Source: Papilionanthe hookeriana x Papilionanthe teres
Lineage: Eukaryota > Streptophyta > Magnoliopsida > Asparagales > Orchidaceae
Reading direction: 5' to 3'
DNA length: 64,000 nucleotides
Assembly (NCBI GenBank): GCA_022702705.1
Contig: CM040434.1
Span: 18,147,771 to 18,211,770, forward strand
The notes beneath the pieces were generated by a model. The model made no database searches. It had not been told where the DNA came from and saw only the letters and a list, made by a program, of their open reading frames with translations. A program made the position numbers and the translations under genes. Positions 55,124-64,000 of this stretch are shown here, piece by piece; positions within the stretch are counted from its first letter, which is position 1, and every line of letters starts with the position of its first letter.

Positions 55124-55189
<66 letters not shown>
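55124..55189. repeat. (TA)n tail of LINE3
   Basis: 66 bp of TA repeat right after ACATGTAGGGAGC (55,095-55,107), a GAGCTA/TAGCTC hairpin and a T-run. Confidence 0.95.
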
Positions 55190-55191
<2 letters not shown>

Positions 55192-56128
55192 AAATGAATA
55201 CTTTAAAATAGTAGATTAACTTTCATATGGCCTTAAATATCTTAAGGACTCCAATAAATAGAATTGTGAATGAAAAATTGGTGGCTATAACAAGCTCCTC
55301 TATTTCAATTTCTATAACATTTTATTAGCACTCGCATCACTGGATCCTTATTGAATAGGGAAAAAGCATTTGGCAGTTACATTGTTTATTTAGAGATGTA
55401 ATCACAACCTTCTTCCATTAGATGATATACTGAAGCTCAAGGACTTAATTATCCCTTCCTTTTGCCTTTTTGTGGAAAGAGGAGGAGGAATCTTCTAACC
55501 ATATTTTTCCTTGTTGTAGTTTTGCTAGACAGTTATGGAGGTGATTTGGTGATAAGTCTCAAGTCACACAACCACTTCATGGCTACCAACATCTACAACA
55601 ATGTTTAACTAACTAGAGGAAATATTATCACCATCACTTACTGGAGATCATTCCTTACATCACTTTGTGGTTCATATGATGGGACCAAATTTCTATCAAG
55701 CATGAGCATCATGAGACTAAGCTGAGGGAAGGTTGTGGCTAACATATTGGAATGTATCCACCATCATCACTTTGGTCAATAAGCACATTATATCAGAGGA
55801 ATTCAACATCTACTACAAATTCAGATACACATTGTAGGGAAGGTTAATTTCAAGTGGGTCTAACAAATTTTCTAGAAGAAATCACAAAATCATTGAATTA
55901 AAGTTATTACAGATGGAAGTTAGAGTAATTTGAAGGCTTGTGAGTGAGGGGTCTCTAGGGATAAGTTGGGAAAATGCTCATCCTTCTCTCCTTGTTGGGC
56001 TAATAATGCTATTAAAGCTGAATGTTGGGTAGTTTGGATGGTTGTCAGATTAGCTGCTCATCTCCATTGGAAGTTTCTCCATGTTGAAATCAATTCACTT
56101 CTATTGGTATAATCTCTTCTTGGCCTAT
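55190..56128 (+). pseudogene. LINE2 3' fragment: zinc region and RNase H remnants
   Basis: Decayed but aligned: FRDVITTFFH at 55,395 (FIWRFFHRL position), SSNHIFPCCSFARQLWR at 55,490 (LQHLFFNC...EVWR), then ITLWFI and VITDGS (RNase H first Asp) at about 55,905 and WANNAIKAECWVVWMVVRLA with Glu at about 56,010, HVEINSLLLV. It stops at 56,128, where Element 3's LTR begins. Confidence 0.7.
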
Positions 56129-57484
56129 TGACGTGTCCTTTAAAATGCTTAATTTCACTATTATTTAAAACCTGCTTTTGGATAAAATTGAACATTAAAG
56201 AAAGATATTTTTTATATTTTATTTCAGGTGTAACAGATAGGACTCATGGAGCACATTAAAGCTGAACACGAGCAAATCAGAGGCGAAACTCAGCAAGTTG
56301 GAGTCCAATAGACTGCCACCTAGGCACCAGCTTTTGGGCACTAAGGTGCTACCTAGTAGCTGCTAGGCAACCCGAGAAGGTGGCTCCTAGGCACCACAGA
56401 CCGGGTGCCAAGGCGCTGGTACCTGCCAGAACGGTTCCTATAGTTATTTAGCCTGATGAAGGGAGTTTTTTAACAGATTTTGACACTTGGATAAGGGACT
56501 CTTGGCCTCTCTGAACATTTGAAAACCTCAAGGAGGCCAAGGAGTCATTGGTAGAGATAGAGTTTATAGATTTTTACTTTTCTTGAGTGATTGGTGAGAG
56601 CTTTGAGAGAAATCTGTAAGGGGATCTTTTCAGCTTTGTAAGGAGCACTTGGATACATTATTGGAGGGACTTTCATCTCTTTTTAGATGAGAAAAGCTAA
56701 GTATCGTGTTACCATTTGTCTTTTACTTGTTGTAGACACATGTTTTGTGGATTTGCTTTATTAAATAATGATGATTTCTATGGTGTTCTTCATATTTTGT
56801 GAGTAGATTTCCTTTACCTTTCTCTTGTGATGAATAAGATGAATGTATAGGATGTTAGGATGCTTGTAGAATTTATCTTTAAACCTTAATGTGATGATTT
56901 TCTTTTAGTTCTTCTTTTACGTACCATTCTAGGCAAATGGTTTTGTTAAAATTTATTGTGAACCCATAAAGACTTTGGAGAGCTATGGTAAGAGCAACTA
57001 AGAAGATCACATTAAACTAGTGGGTGAAGGAAAAGTATTCCATAGGGTAGTGCAAATAGATAAGGATATAGGTTTTGATGGGAATAACTTGGGGGTTTCT
57101 AGGGTGACAGGCAGAAGCACTTACCAAGTTAAACAAAACTTCTTTACTTACTCGTAAGAGGGTAAACAAAATTAGATAGGTAGTTTTTATATCTTAATAT
57201 TCACCATACCAGTTGATCTAGTAAGATTTAACTTTAAACTTAGTGTTGTAATTTAGCAGTATTTATTAGAAAAATCACCTTAATAGACAATCCAAACTAA
57301 GACCTTAGCGTAGGCAGTAGAACTTCTCTTATTGGATTTGTTACCCTATTCTCTGTGGGATCGACAATCCGGACTCAATAGAGCCCTATATTATTGAAAT
57401 GATACATATACTTGCGTGAGAAAACTCAGTGTGTAGGAAAATATGAATATAAGAATTCAATCAATTTTCTATAGAACAGATCAA
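56129..57484 (+). repeat. Element 3 5' LTR
   Basis: Begins TGACGTGTCC after LINE2 remains. Shares the Athila LTR plan (TTTCAGGTGTAAC stretch, then a cassette of GGCACC/GGTGCC/GGCGCT palindromes at 56,320-56,425, then an AGGTTAGAC..GGGTGACAGGCAGA-like block). Distinct in sequence from the Element 1 and 2 LTRs. Matches 63,069-63,772 closely. Confidence 0.75.
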
Positions 57485-57490
57485 TTTTGT

Positions 57491-57507
57491 TGGTGCCATT
57501 ACCAGAA
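57491..57507 (+). other. Element 3 decayed primer-binding site
   Basis: TGGTGCCATTACCAGAA differs from the tRNA-Asp site at six places, every one a C-to-T or G-to-A change. A second site-like sequence, AACGCTGTTACTGGG, lies at 57,551-57,565 and also differs from Element 2's site only by transitions. Confidence 0.55.
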
Positions 57508-57847
57508 CTTACATTATTGTAATAATAGCTAAGGTGGAAAAAGTTTCCAACGCTGTTACTGGGCAACAATGGCAAAGAAATATAGGAGAATTTTAGTTGA
57601 ATCTATAAGACTTAGATTTGGAAATTGTAGTGTTATTATATAGTGTTTTTAAATTGTTGTGTGCTATTTAAAAGAGAAAATCTAAAAAATATGTTTAAGA
57701 TTTTGACATGCTTGATATCTATCCTATTAGTTAAATATTTAAAATTGATTGTGTAGTTCAGAGTCTGCAGAACTTGAACGTTACGACTTAAAACTAGAGA
57801 GAACATTTAGGAGAATTAGAAAAAAAATTCATGAATCAGTTGTAGAA

Positions 57848-59086
57848 ATGGCGAATCAATAAATTAATAAATAATTTGTTCATGATTATAATGCTAATAA
57901 GCATTTATGGGATTATGCAAACCCTATAGTGGATGAAATTTATTTAAGTATTCGAACCCCCACTGTAGAGGAAAACACATTCTAACTTAAGCCTGTTATT
58001 ATTCAAATGGTACAAAATAATCAATTTGGAGGATCTCCGTCTGAAGATCCTATCTTACATTTGGTGGTTTTCATAGAATTTTGCACCACATTTCGTTGTA
58101 ATGGCATGTAAAATGACGCTATTAGACATAGGTTTTTCCTTTTTTCTTAAGGGATAAAGCTAAAATGTGGTTTAATTCTTTATCACCGCCCATAAATTCC
58201 TACCAAAGTATTTTCCATCACCTAAAATTGCTAAGTTAAGGAATGATATCACGTTATTGTGTCAACTTGAAGGTGAATCAATTTATGAGGCTTGAGAATG
58301 ATTTAAAGAACTTCTTAGGAAGTGTCTACATCACGCATTACCTTATTGACTTATTATTCAAACCTTCTATAACATATTAGTTAGATCTTTAAGGGCAATC
58401 ATCGATGCTGCTGTTGAAGGATCGCTTATGTCAAAACCATATAAGGAGGCTTATTCTCTTATAGAGCAGATGGCCACCAACAACATTCAATGGCCCTACA
58501 TTAGAGTAAACCTTAAAAAGGTAGTGAATATTCATGAAGCAGATTTGCTGACTATTTTAACTTGTCAAGTAGTAGCTATTGTGAGAATGTTAGACCAATA
58601 CAGAATGAGTCAACCTCAAGGAACCTCAATTATTGAGGAAAACTCAATTGTACAACACATTTGAAATTATCCATGCGATAATAAATTGCTCGAATAATCC
58701 ATGTTCCAATTATTACTACCCAAGCTAGAAGAATCATCCCAACTTTAACTGGAATAATAATTCTAGAGGAGGAAACTAGCCTTGTGGTAATAATCAAATT
58801 AATCCTACAAGTAATTGAAATAACCAATGTAATTCTAACTTTAGATCTTATTATCCATTTATATTTAACTCCAACCCACATTTCAAGGAGAAGAATTTAT
58901 TGTTGGAAGAGGTTGTTCTCAAATGGGAGTCAGCTGCAAAGACGAGGGGATGCAATTAGGAATATAGAAAATCAGATGGGCAGATTGTTAACTCACTCAA
59001 CAATCGTCCTCAAGGGATTCTTACTTGTAGCACCGAGGCGAACCCTAAGGAGAGGAGTGTTGAGCAAGTGAAATCTAAATAATAGT
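57848..59086 (+). pseudogene. Element 3 gag (Athila type), heavily mutated
   Basis: ATG at 57,848 (MANQ then stop) with the LERTFRRIRK-like stretch just upstream. Readable parts: LWDYANPIVDEIYLSI, VIIQMVQNNQFGGSPSEDPI, KYFPSPKIAKLRNDITL, FYNILVRSLRAIIDAAVEGS, SKPYKEAYSLIEQMATNNIQ and, after a frameshift, a poorly kept Asn-rich tail. It ends near NPKERSVEQVKSK, the point just before protease in Element 2. At least eight stops; dead. Confidence 0.85.
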
Positions 59087-61186
59087 TAGATTCATCATGC
59101 TGACGATGTTAAACTAAGCACTTCATCGAAGGAAACCCTTGGTTAATTGTGTTTGTTGGTGTGTTGTGATTGTTTGATGTGGAGTAATTAGTTTGTTAAT
59201 GTTTGTGATGTTTGGATTTTGTATGGATTGCTTTGATTAAAGTGTGTTATGAGGGAGACGACTCCTTAACTTCTCATTGTGACTAGACTTATATGAGTTC
59301 TCTGGTAGTAGTAGGAATAACTAGTCCACTATGACTCAGTTCTCAACCAAACTTAAGAATTTGCTGGAGACATGATAAGTTTGGACCTGGGACAGATCCA
59401 TCTCAATTCTATTACTTCTTTTATCTAACTTTATTTTTTCAAAATGGTTTAATTGAGGAGTAACATGAGGATGACCCGACACTATTCTTATTACTATTAG
59501 AGGTGCATACTTAAAAGGATGAGTGGATACCTGAGGTTAGTGCACATGAGGCAATATATTAGGAATGATCTTGTTATTGGGTTTGACCCTACAAACACAT
59601 TTGAAAGAACCAAGGAGATTAGTGAAGTGATTCTGTTAGTAATTAGAAGTAAGGATAGTAGTCATAATGAGATGGAGGAAGAATTGACCTAATTTTTGTA
59701 TTGATGTTCGTGCATGTGTTATAAGAGTAAATAAGACTTGGGGAAGATCAAACTAGTTAATTTAATTAAAACCAAAAGCGGATCGTGCATGAAGGACTAG
59801 GAACTTTGGCATTAAAAAATACTAAAAGGAGAATCAGTGCCTAAGCACCCAAATTGCGGCACCTAGGCTCTCATTTCTCTGTTCGACAAAATTGAACCCT
59901 AACCGCTTGATTTACGTCATTTGCACACGACTTCTTCCTATGACTAATCTCAAGCGAATTAAAGGCAATTCTTAGGGATTATTTTCTCCTTGCATTTGCA
60001 CTCAATATAATTAGAGTATGAAATTCACCTCCCAAAGGTAAATTTCATCACTGCAAATTTGCATTTTCATCGTCATCAGTATTTTTTTTAGAAACTTCAG
60101 GAAATTCTTGAAGAAGGTGTGATTTAGCCCTCAACTAGTATTTATTGCATCTCTATCATTTGTAAGAGTAGATTTTATAGTTTAAGATGTTTTTCATTAT
60201 GTGTAGTTTTTTCATGTTGCTACCGCTATTGTGATGTTGTGTTTTTATTTTTCTCTGTTGTACTGGATATTTTATTTGTCCATGTTGTAATATTTGAGAT
60301 ATTTCTGAACATATGTACTATTTCATATACACCTTGTGATATTTAAAACCTTTCTCTAGATTAATTTCTTTCAACATGTTTAGTTTAGATTTACATTATG
60401 TTGCATACTATTCTGTCTTGACGAATACTTGTAAATTTTCTGACAGACACATGTGGCAGATTATACTTTTGAGCTAATTTTGTTCCACTTATATTTTTTT
60501 ACTGAATGTGATACATGCTAAAAAACAAGTTGGGGGGTGGGGGAATGTTCAAAAGCTTAATCTTATTTTTCTCAATAACTTACATTTAAAATTTTTATTG
60601 TTTTAAAATGAATTATGATATGTGGTGCGAGTTAACTACATTTTTTATTTTAGGGATGATATAAAAAATAGTTGAAATTCTATGTAAAGAGAACTGTTCT
60701 AGAGTTAAGTTAAATGGTAAGTATTAGTTTAAAGAATTGTATTTTTGAAAAACTAAGATTCTTAGATTTATACTTTTCAAGAATTGAGCCTCTGAAGTTT
60801 ATTTTAAACTTATTCTTACCATTTTAAAAGTGAAGGAGAGTGATGAATTTTTAACTTTAGAAGGAGAATAGTTAAATTCAATATTATTAAAGGCCAATCC
60901 AGATATAGCCATCCTCATATAAAATTATGAAGGATTGAAAAAGATCCAAAAGAAAAAGAAAAAGAAAATATATTAAAAATGAGGAAAAACTTGAGTAGAA
61001 GCCTAATAAAAAATTAGTTTCACTTGAATCTTCTTAAAGAAAAAGACTTGGATGCAATCTGAAGATTGTTATTATTTAAAAAAAAGAATTAGTCAAATGT
61101 TTTTAAATAGAGTGCTTAGGTATATTTCCATATTTTCTAGGAATCCTTAGTCTGACAAATTATAATAATTTTTGAAATAGATAGAA
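59087..61186 (+). other. Element 3 post-pol motif and 3' untranslated region
   Basis: 59,098-59,142 is a decayed copy of the post-pol motif (GACGATGTTAAACTAAGCAC). Coding remnants of a 3' ORF are too poor to call; DNA at 59,800-59,900 has a GCACC-rich cassette. 60,528-60,545 is a G-run (GTTGGGGGGTGGGGGAA) matching the AAGTTTGGGGG tract of the other elements, and 60,893-61,030 is the GGCCAATCCAGATATAG block with purine run and CACTTGAATC. Confidence 0.65.
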
Positions 61187-63000
61187 AAAGCTAAGTACAT
61201 TGTTCTTGCTTATTTTGTAGGTATAACTGTTAGGAGAGAAACATAATTGAAACGGGGCAGAATGTTGGAGCTACTGCAGGGTGGCGCCAACTGGCACTAG
61301 AACAGGTGCCAAATAGTGCCCGAATCCAGAAATGGTGCCAGAGTAGTGCCAAAAGGCACTAGAAACGGTTATGGAAGCTTAGGGATGCATCTTTTCATAA
61401 TTTTTCATAGTTTTTAACATCCTTTGACCCTATGAATGAACAAGAATGAGGGAAATTTTTAGAGATCTTAGAATAGGAGTAGAATGTAGATTCCTATATT
61501 TTGGGAGAGATTGGAGAGGGGATTTTGAAAGAATCTGTAAGGAAATGTCCTAGCATTGCCTGGATCAGCAAGAGGCTTTGTTGGAGAGATCTTCATCTTT
61601 CTTTCAAGAGGAAAAAGCTAAGTATTTTGTTCTTCATTTTCTTATGATTTTGTAAACACTTATCTAGTGGATTTGTTTTTATGTAATGAAGTTTGTCGTT
61701 GTGTTTTCTTCATGCTTTGTGAGTAGTTTTTCTTACTCTTTCTTCTTATTAGGAATAGTGACATGAGTATGATATGCTGTTGTTTTCCTTTTACTTTTCT
61801 TTTGCAATGAGTAGGATTCATTTTTAGGATTTTGGGATGCATGTTAGAATAGGCTTTGATTAAAAATGTGATTGTTTTTATTCGAACTTCATTTACATTG
61901 CAATTTAGGTATGTTGTAATGTTAAAATCTATGCGAAAACATATGAGCCCGCAGAGCTATGCTTTCAGCAATCAATTAAGTCACATTTATTGTCATGGAT
62001 GAGAGTAAAGTCCATGAGTTAAGTGCTAATAAATAGGAAAATATATTTTGATGGGTGTAGAATTGGAGATTTTAGGGTGATAGCTAAAATCCCTAATTCA
62101 GTTCAGGTGTTTAGAAACTAAAACGAGATTGTTAGACCTCAGGTGAGGGGACATGGGAAACTCAAGAGTGGCAACTTGTATCTTCTCATCCTAACCACAG
62201 ATTTAGGTTCAAAATATATGAATTAGCCCATTTTCTTTGTCGCTCGTAAAGAGGATTAAAGAATACAGTTGCTCATATTTGACACATTACAATAATTAAC
62301 ATAGCTAAATGCACTTTTAGGAAAATATTTATTAATGGGTGCAAATTGGTTGTTTCTAGGGTGACAGGCTAGATTCTTATCAATTTGACTTAAGGCTTCG
62401 TAACTTAACATTGTGATTTAATCATATTGGCATGGCTGTGAGACGCTAGGGTGACAGGGTAGTTAGTTCCGACGGGAGAATCAAGATGTTCAAGAATCGA
62501 ATTTAAATTAACCATCGTTCTTTCTGCACTCAAAAGAGGATAAAAAGGAGATTTTCTCCTATTGTCATTGGCTATATTAAATTTTATGTATCTCATATCT
62601 AAACATTATCTAATTCACTACACAAGAATAGTAGTTTTTATATCTCAAAATTCTCCAAACCAATTCATCCATAAATGGTTATCTTTAGAATTAATATTTA
62701 CATTCAGGAGTACTTGTTAGAAAAACCACTTAAATCGACCTTCCAAACTAACGACTAATAGTAGTAGACTAGAATTAACCTAAGGTATTTCTTACCTCGC
62801 TTTTCTGTGGGATCGATACTAGGGTTTTTAAAGAAAGCCTTATATTACTTGAAGCAATACGAACTCCTAGTGTGTGAAATATTTTCTGTATTTTATAATA
62901 TTTTTATTTTGCAAACTAGTCACTAAATATAAGTTGGGTCAAGTTTTTGGCCATATTTTGGAAGCTAATTAACGTGTAATTGCGGATCGGGTCAATTTTT
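61187..63000 (+). repeat. LTR copy of the Element 1 family, start unclear
   Basis: From about 61,440 on it follows the element-sense Element 1 LTR (GAGAGATTGGAGAGG..., TCTTTCTTTCAAGAGGAAAAAG, GATTTTAGGGTGATAG, GTGTGTGAAATATTTTC, GGGTCAAGTTTTTGGCCAT). The first 250 bp match less and include a GGCGCC/GGTGCC cassette (61,284-61,365). It ends before a primer-site-like sequence, so it behaves like a 5' LTR. Confidence 0.65.
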
Positions 63001-63017
63001 TGGCACCGTCGCTAAGG
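63001..63017 (+). other. Primer-binding-site-like sequence
   Basis: TGGCACCGTCGCTAAGG follows the LTR copy, agreeing with the tRNA-Asp-type site at 12 of 17 places. About 50 bp of unassigned sequence follow before the next LTR piece. Confidence 0.5.
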
Positions 63018-63068
63018 ATTTAAATTGACATAAAACACGCATTAAAACAGCACACACCCAGGGCGCAT

Positions 63069-63772
63069 CAGTTACCATTTGTCTTGTACTTGTTGCAAAC
63101 ACAAATTTAGTTGATTTGCTTTGTTAAATGATGATTTCTATGCTGTTATTCAAGCTTTATGAGTAGTTTTGATTTACCTTTTTCTTTTAATGAATAGGTT
63201 GAATGTGTAGGATGTTGGGATGCTTATAGAATTGTTATTTAAACCTTAATGTGATGATCTTCCATTTGGTGCTTCTTTTACTTACCGTTCTAGCCAAATG
63301 GTTTTGTTAAAATTTGTTATGAACCCATACAGACTCGAGAGAGCTATGACATGAAAAATTAGTAAGATCACATTGAAATAGTGGGTGAAGGAAAAGTATT
63401 TCATAGGGTAATGCTAATAGATAGGGAGATAGGTTTTGATGGGTATAATTTGGGGTTTCTAGGGTGGCAGGCAGAAACACTTACCTAGTTAATCAAAGCT
63501 TCTTTACACACTCGAAAGAGGGCAAATAAGATATATGATCCTATTTGTCACTAACCACATTATTAATTAATAGTATTCGATCCTACAACCTAGTTATACA
63601 ATCACAAGAGAAATGTAGTTTTTATATCTTGATATTCACCAAAAAAAATTGATCAAGTTAGATTTTGAATGAGACTTAGTATTGTAATTTAAGAGTAGTT
63701 GTTATAAAAATCACCATAATCGACACTCTAAACTAAGACCTTAGCGTAGTAGAATAGAACTTCTCTTATTGG
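63069..63772 (+). repeat. Element 3-type LTR fragment
   Basis: Starts GTTACCATTTGTCTTG, equal to position 56,712 in the 5' LTR, and follows it to the GAACTTCTCTTATTGGA stretch (57,333 in the 5' LTR), where it stops abruptly. Probably the remaining part of Element 3's 3' LTR. Confidence 0.75.
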
Positions 63773-64000
63773 ACCCATGGAGGCAGTGGCCGGGTGAGTG
63801 GGCGTTCCGTAGAGGTTGCGGTTGGACAACTGGGTATGTCGTGGATGCAATGACCCAAAGAAGTGCATCACAAACAAATGATTAGTGATCATGCAAGCTA
63901 ACCATACATGATGCAATTCATCATACAAGCAGGCAGCTAGACACATGCAAATAAATAAGCAAAATAATGTAAAAAGCGTACAAGCATACAAGTGATAGGT
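63773..64000. other. Unidentified sequence at the window end
   Basis: Begins with a sharp switch from LTR sequence at CCATGGAGGCAGTGGCC. The 87-aa minus-strand ORF (63,728-63,991) has a Cys/Leu-rich start and no known motif. Probably another repeat inserted in, or joined to, the LTR. Confidence 0.3.

Larger units (their letters stand above)
52566..55126 (+). mobile_element. LINE3: 5'-truncated L1-type LINE inserted in LINE2
   Basis: Begins inside the RT domain (NLIYKLDIKKAYDTLDW), continues through RT, zinc region, RNase H and 3' UTR, and ends in (TA)n at 55,124-55,189. LINE2 coding remains lie on both sides in the same orientation. It is the best-kept LINE copy here and serves as a reference for the others. 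I did not find a clear target-site duplication. Confidence 0.9.
35177..56128 (+). mobile_element. LINE2: old L1-type LINE split by Element 2 and LINE3
   Basis: Pieces at about 35,177-38,662, 52,343-52,565 and 55,190-56,128 follow plant L1 order: ORF1, endonuclease, remnants of RT, zinc region, RNase H. Element 2 sits at KYCKGVH/HPSLV, flanked by TTCAT on both sides, the same protein position where Element 1 interrupts LINE1. LINE3 interrupts it further on. The RT core (fingers, palm, YADD) appears deleted between about 37,765 and 38,150. Its 3' end is cut by Element 3 at 56,128. It is more diverged than LINE1 or LINE3, so probably older. Confidence 0.75.
56129..63772 (+). mobile_element. Element 3: Athila-type element with gag but no pol, plus LTR mosaic
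   Basis: 5' LTR 56,129-about 57,484, decayed primer site, gag, then a direct jump from the end of gag (59,086) to the post-pol motif (59,098), a 3' UTR like that of Element 2, and LTR-like sequences to 63,772. The 3' side is a patchwork: 61,187-63,000 is an Element 1-family LTR followed by a primer-site-like sequence, and 63,069-63,772 matches the middle of this element's own 5' LTR. No target duplication could be confirmed. Confidence 0.7.

Overview
The window is repeat DNA from a large, transposon-rich seed-plant genome, most likely an angiosperm; I cannot name the species. I find no ordinary host gene, no rRNA and no convincing tRNA gene. Nearly every readable protein segment is a broken piece of a Ty3/Gypsy LTR retrotransposon (Tat/Ogre-like or Athila lineage) or of a plant L1-type LINE with a C-terminal RNase H domain. 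Stops and frameshifts are everywhere, and many stops look like C-to-T or G-to-A changes, as expected of old, methylated copies. All domain calls were made by eye.

Layout. (1) 1-519: end of a minus-strand Athila-type LTR, cut by the window edge, sitting inside the integrase of a Tat-lineage element. (2) 520-about 12,985: the 3' part of that Tat element and AT-rich DNA that cannot be bounded: integrase, an intron-like segment with good splice signals, then an extra ORF whose C-terminal half is an AlkB/ALKBH9-10-like 2-oxoglutarate dioxygenase domain (2450-3316), then a 136-bp x 11 tandem array (4220-5691) and long non-coding DNA with stem-loops. (3) about 12,986-31,953: LINE1, split by a 5.8-kb LTR-like insertion (15,264-21,108) and by a complete minus-strand Athila-type element, Element 1 (21,328-30,335; 5-bp target duplication GTAAA), which has gag and protease but no reverse transcriptase or integrase. 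(4) 31,953-35,176: a (TA)n tract shared tail to tail with a minus-strand LINE (LINE4), then a LINE ORF1-only copy (LINE5). (5) 35,177-56,128: an old LINE (LINE2), split by a full-structure Athila element, Element 2 (38,663-52,342; target duplication TTCAT), and by LINE3 (52,566-55,189). (6) 56,129-63,772: Element 3, an Athila derivative whose pol is deleted, ending in a mosaic of LTR pieces; 63,773-64,000 is unidentified.

How the parts fit. Element 2 shows the parental Athila plan: LTR, tRNA-Asp-type primer site, gag, protease, RT, RNase H, integrase, a short conserved non-coding motif, then ORFs each preceded by a splice-acceptor-like site, then a purine-rich 3' UTR and LTR. Elements 1 and 3 keep the LTRs, primer site, gag, post-pol motif and 3' UTR block but lack most or all of pol, so they look like non-autonomous partners. 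Each well-read LINE 3' end carries a short stem-loop and ends in (TA)n instead of poly(A). The most notable discovery candidate is the AlkB-like RNA/DNA demethylase domain carried downstream of integrase in the Tat element.
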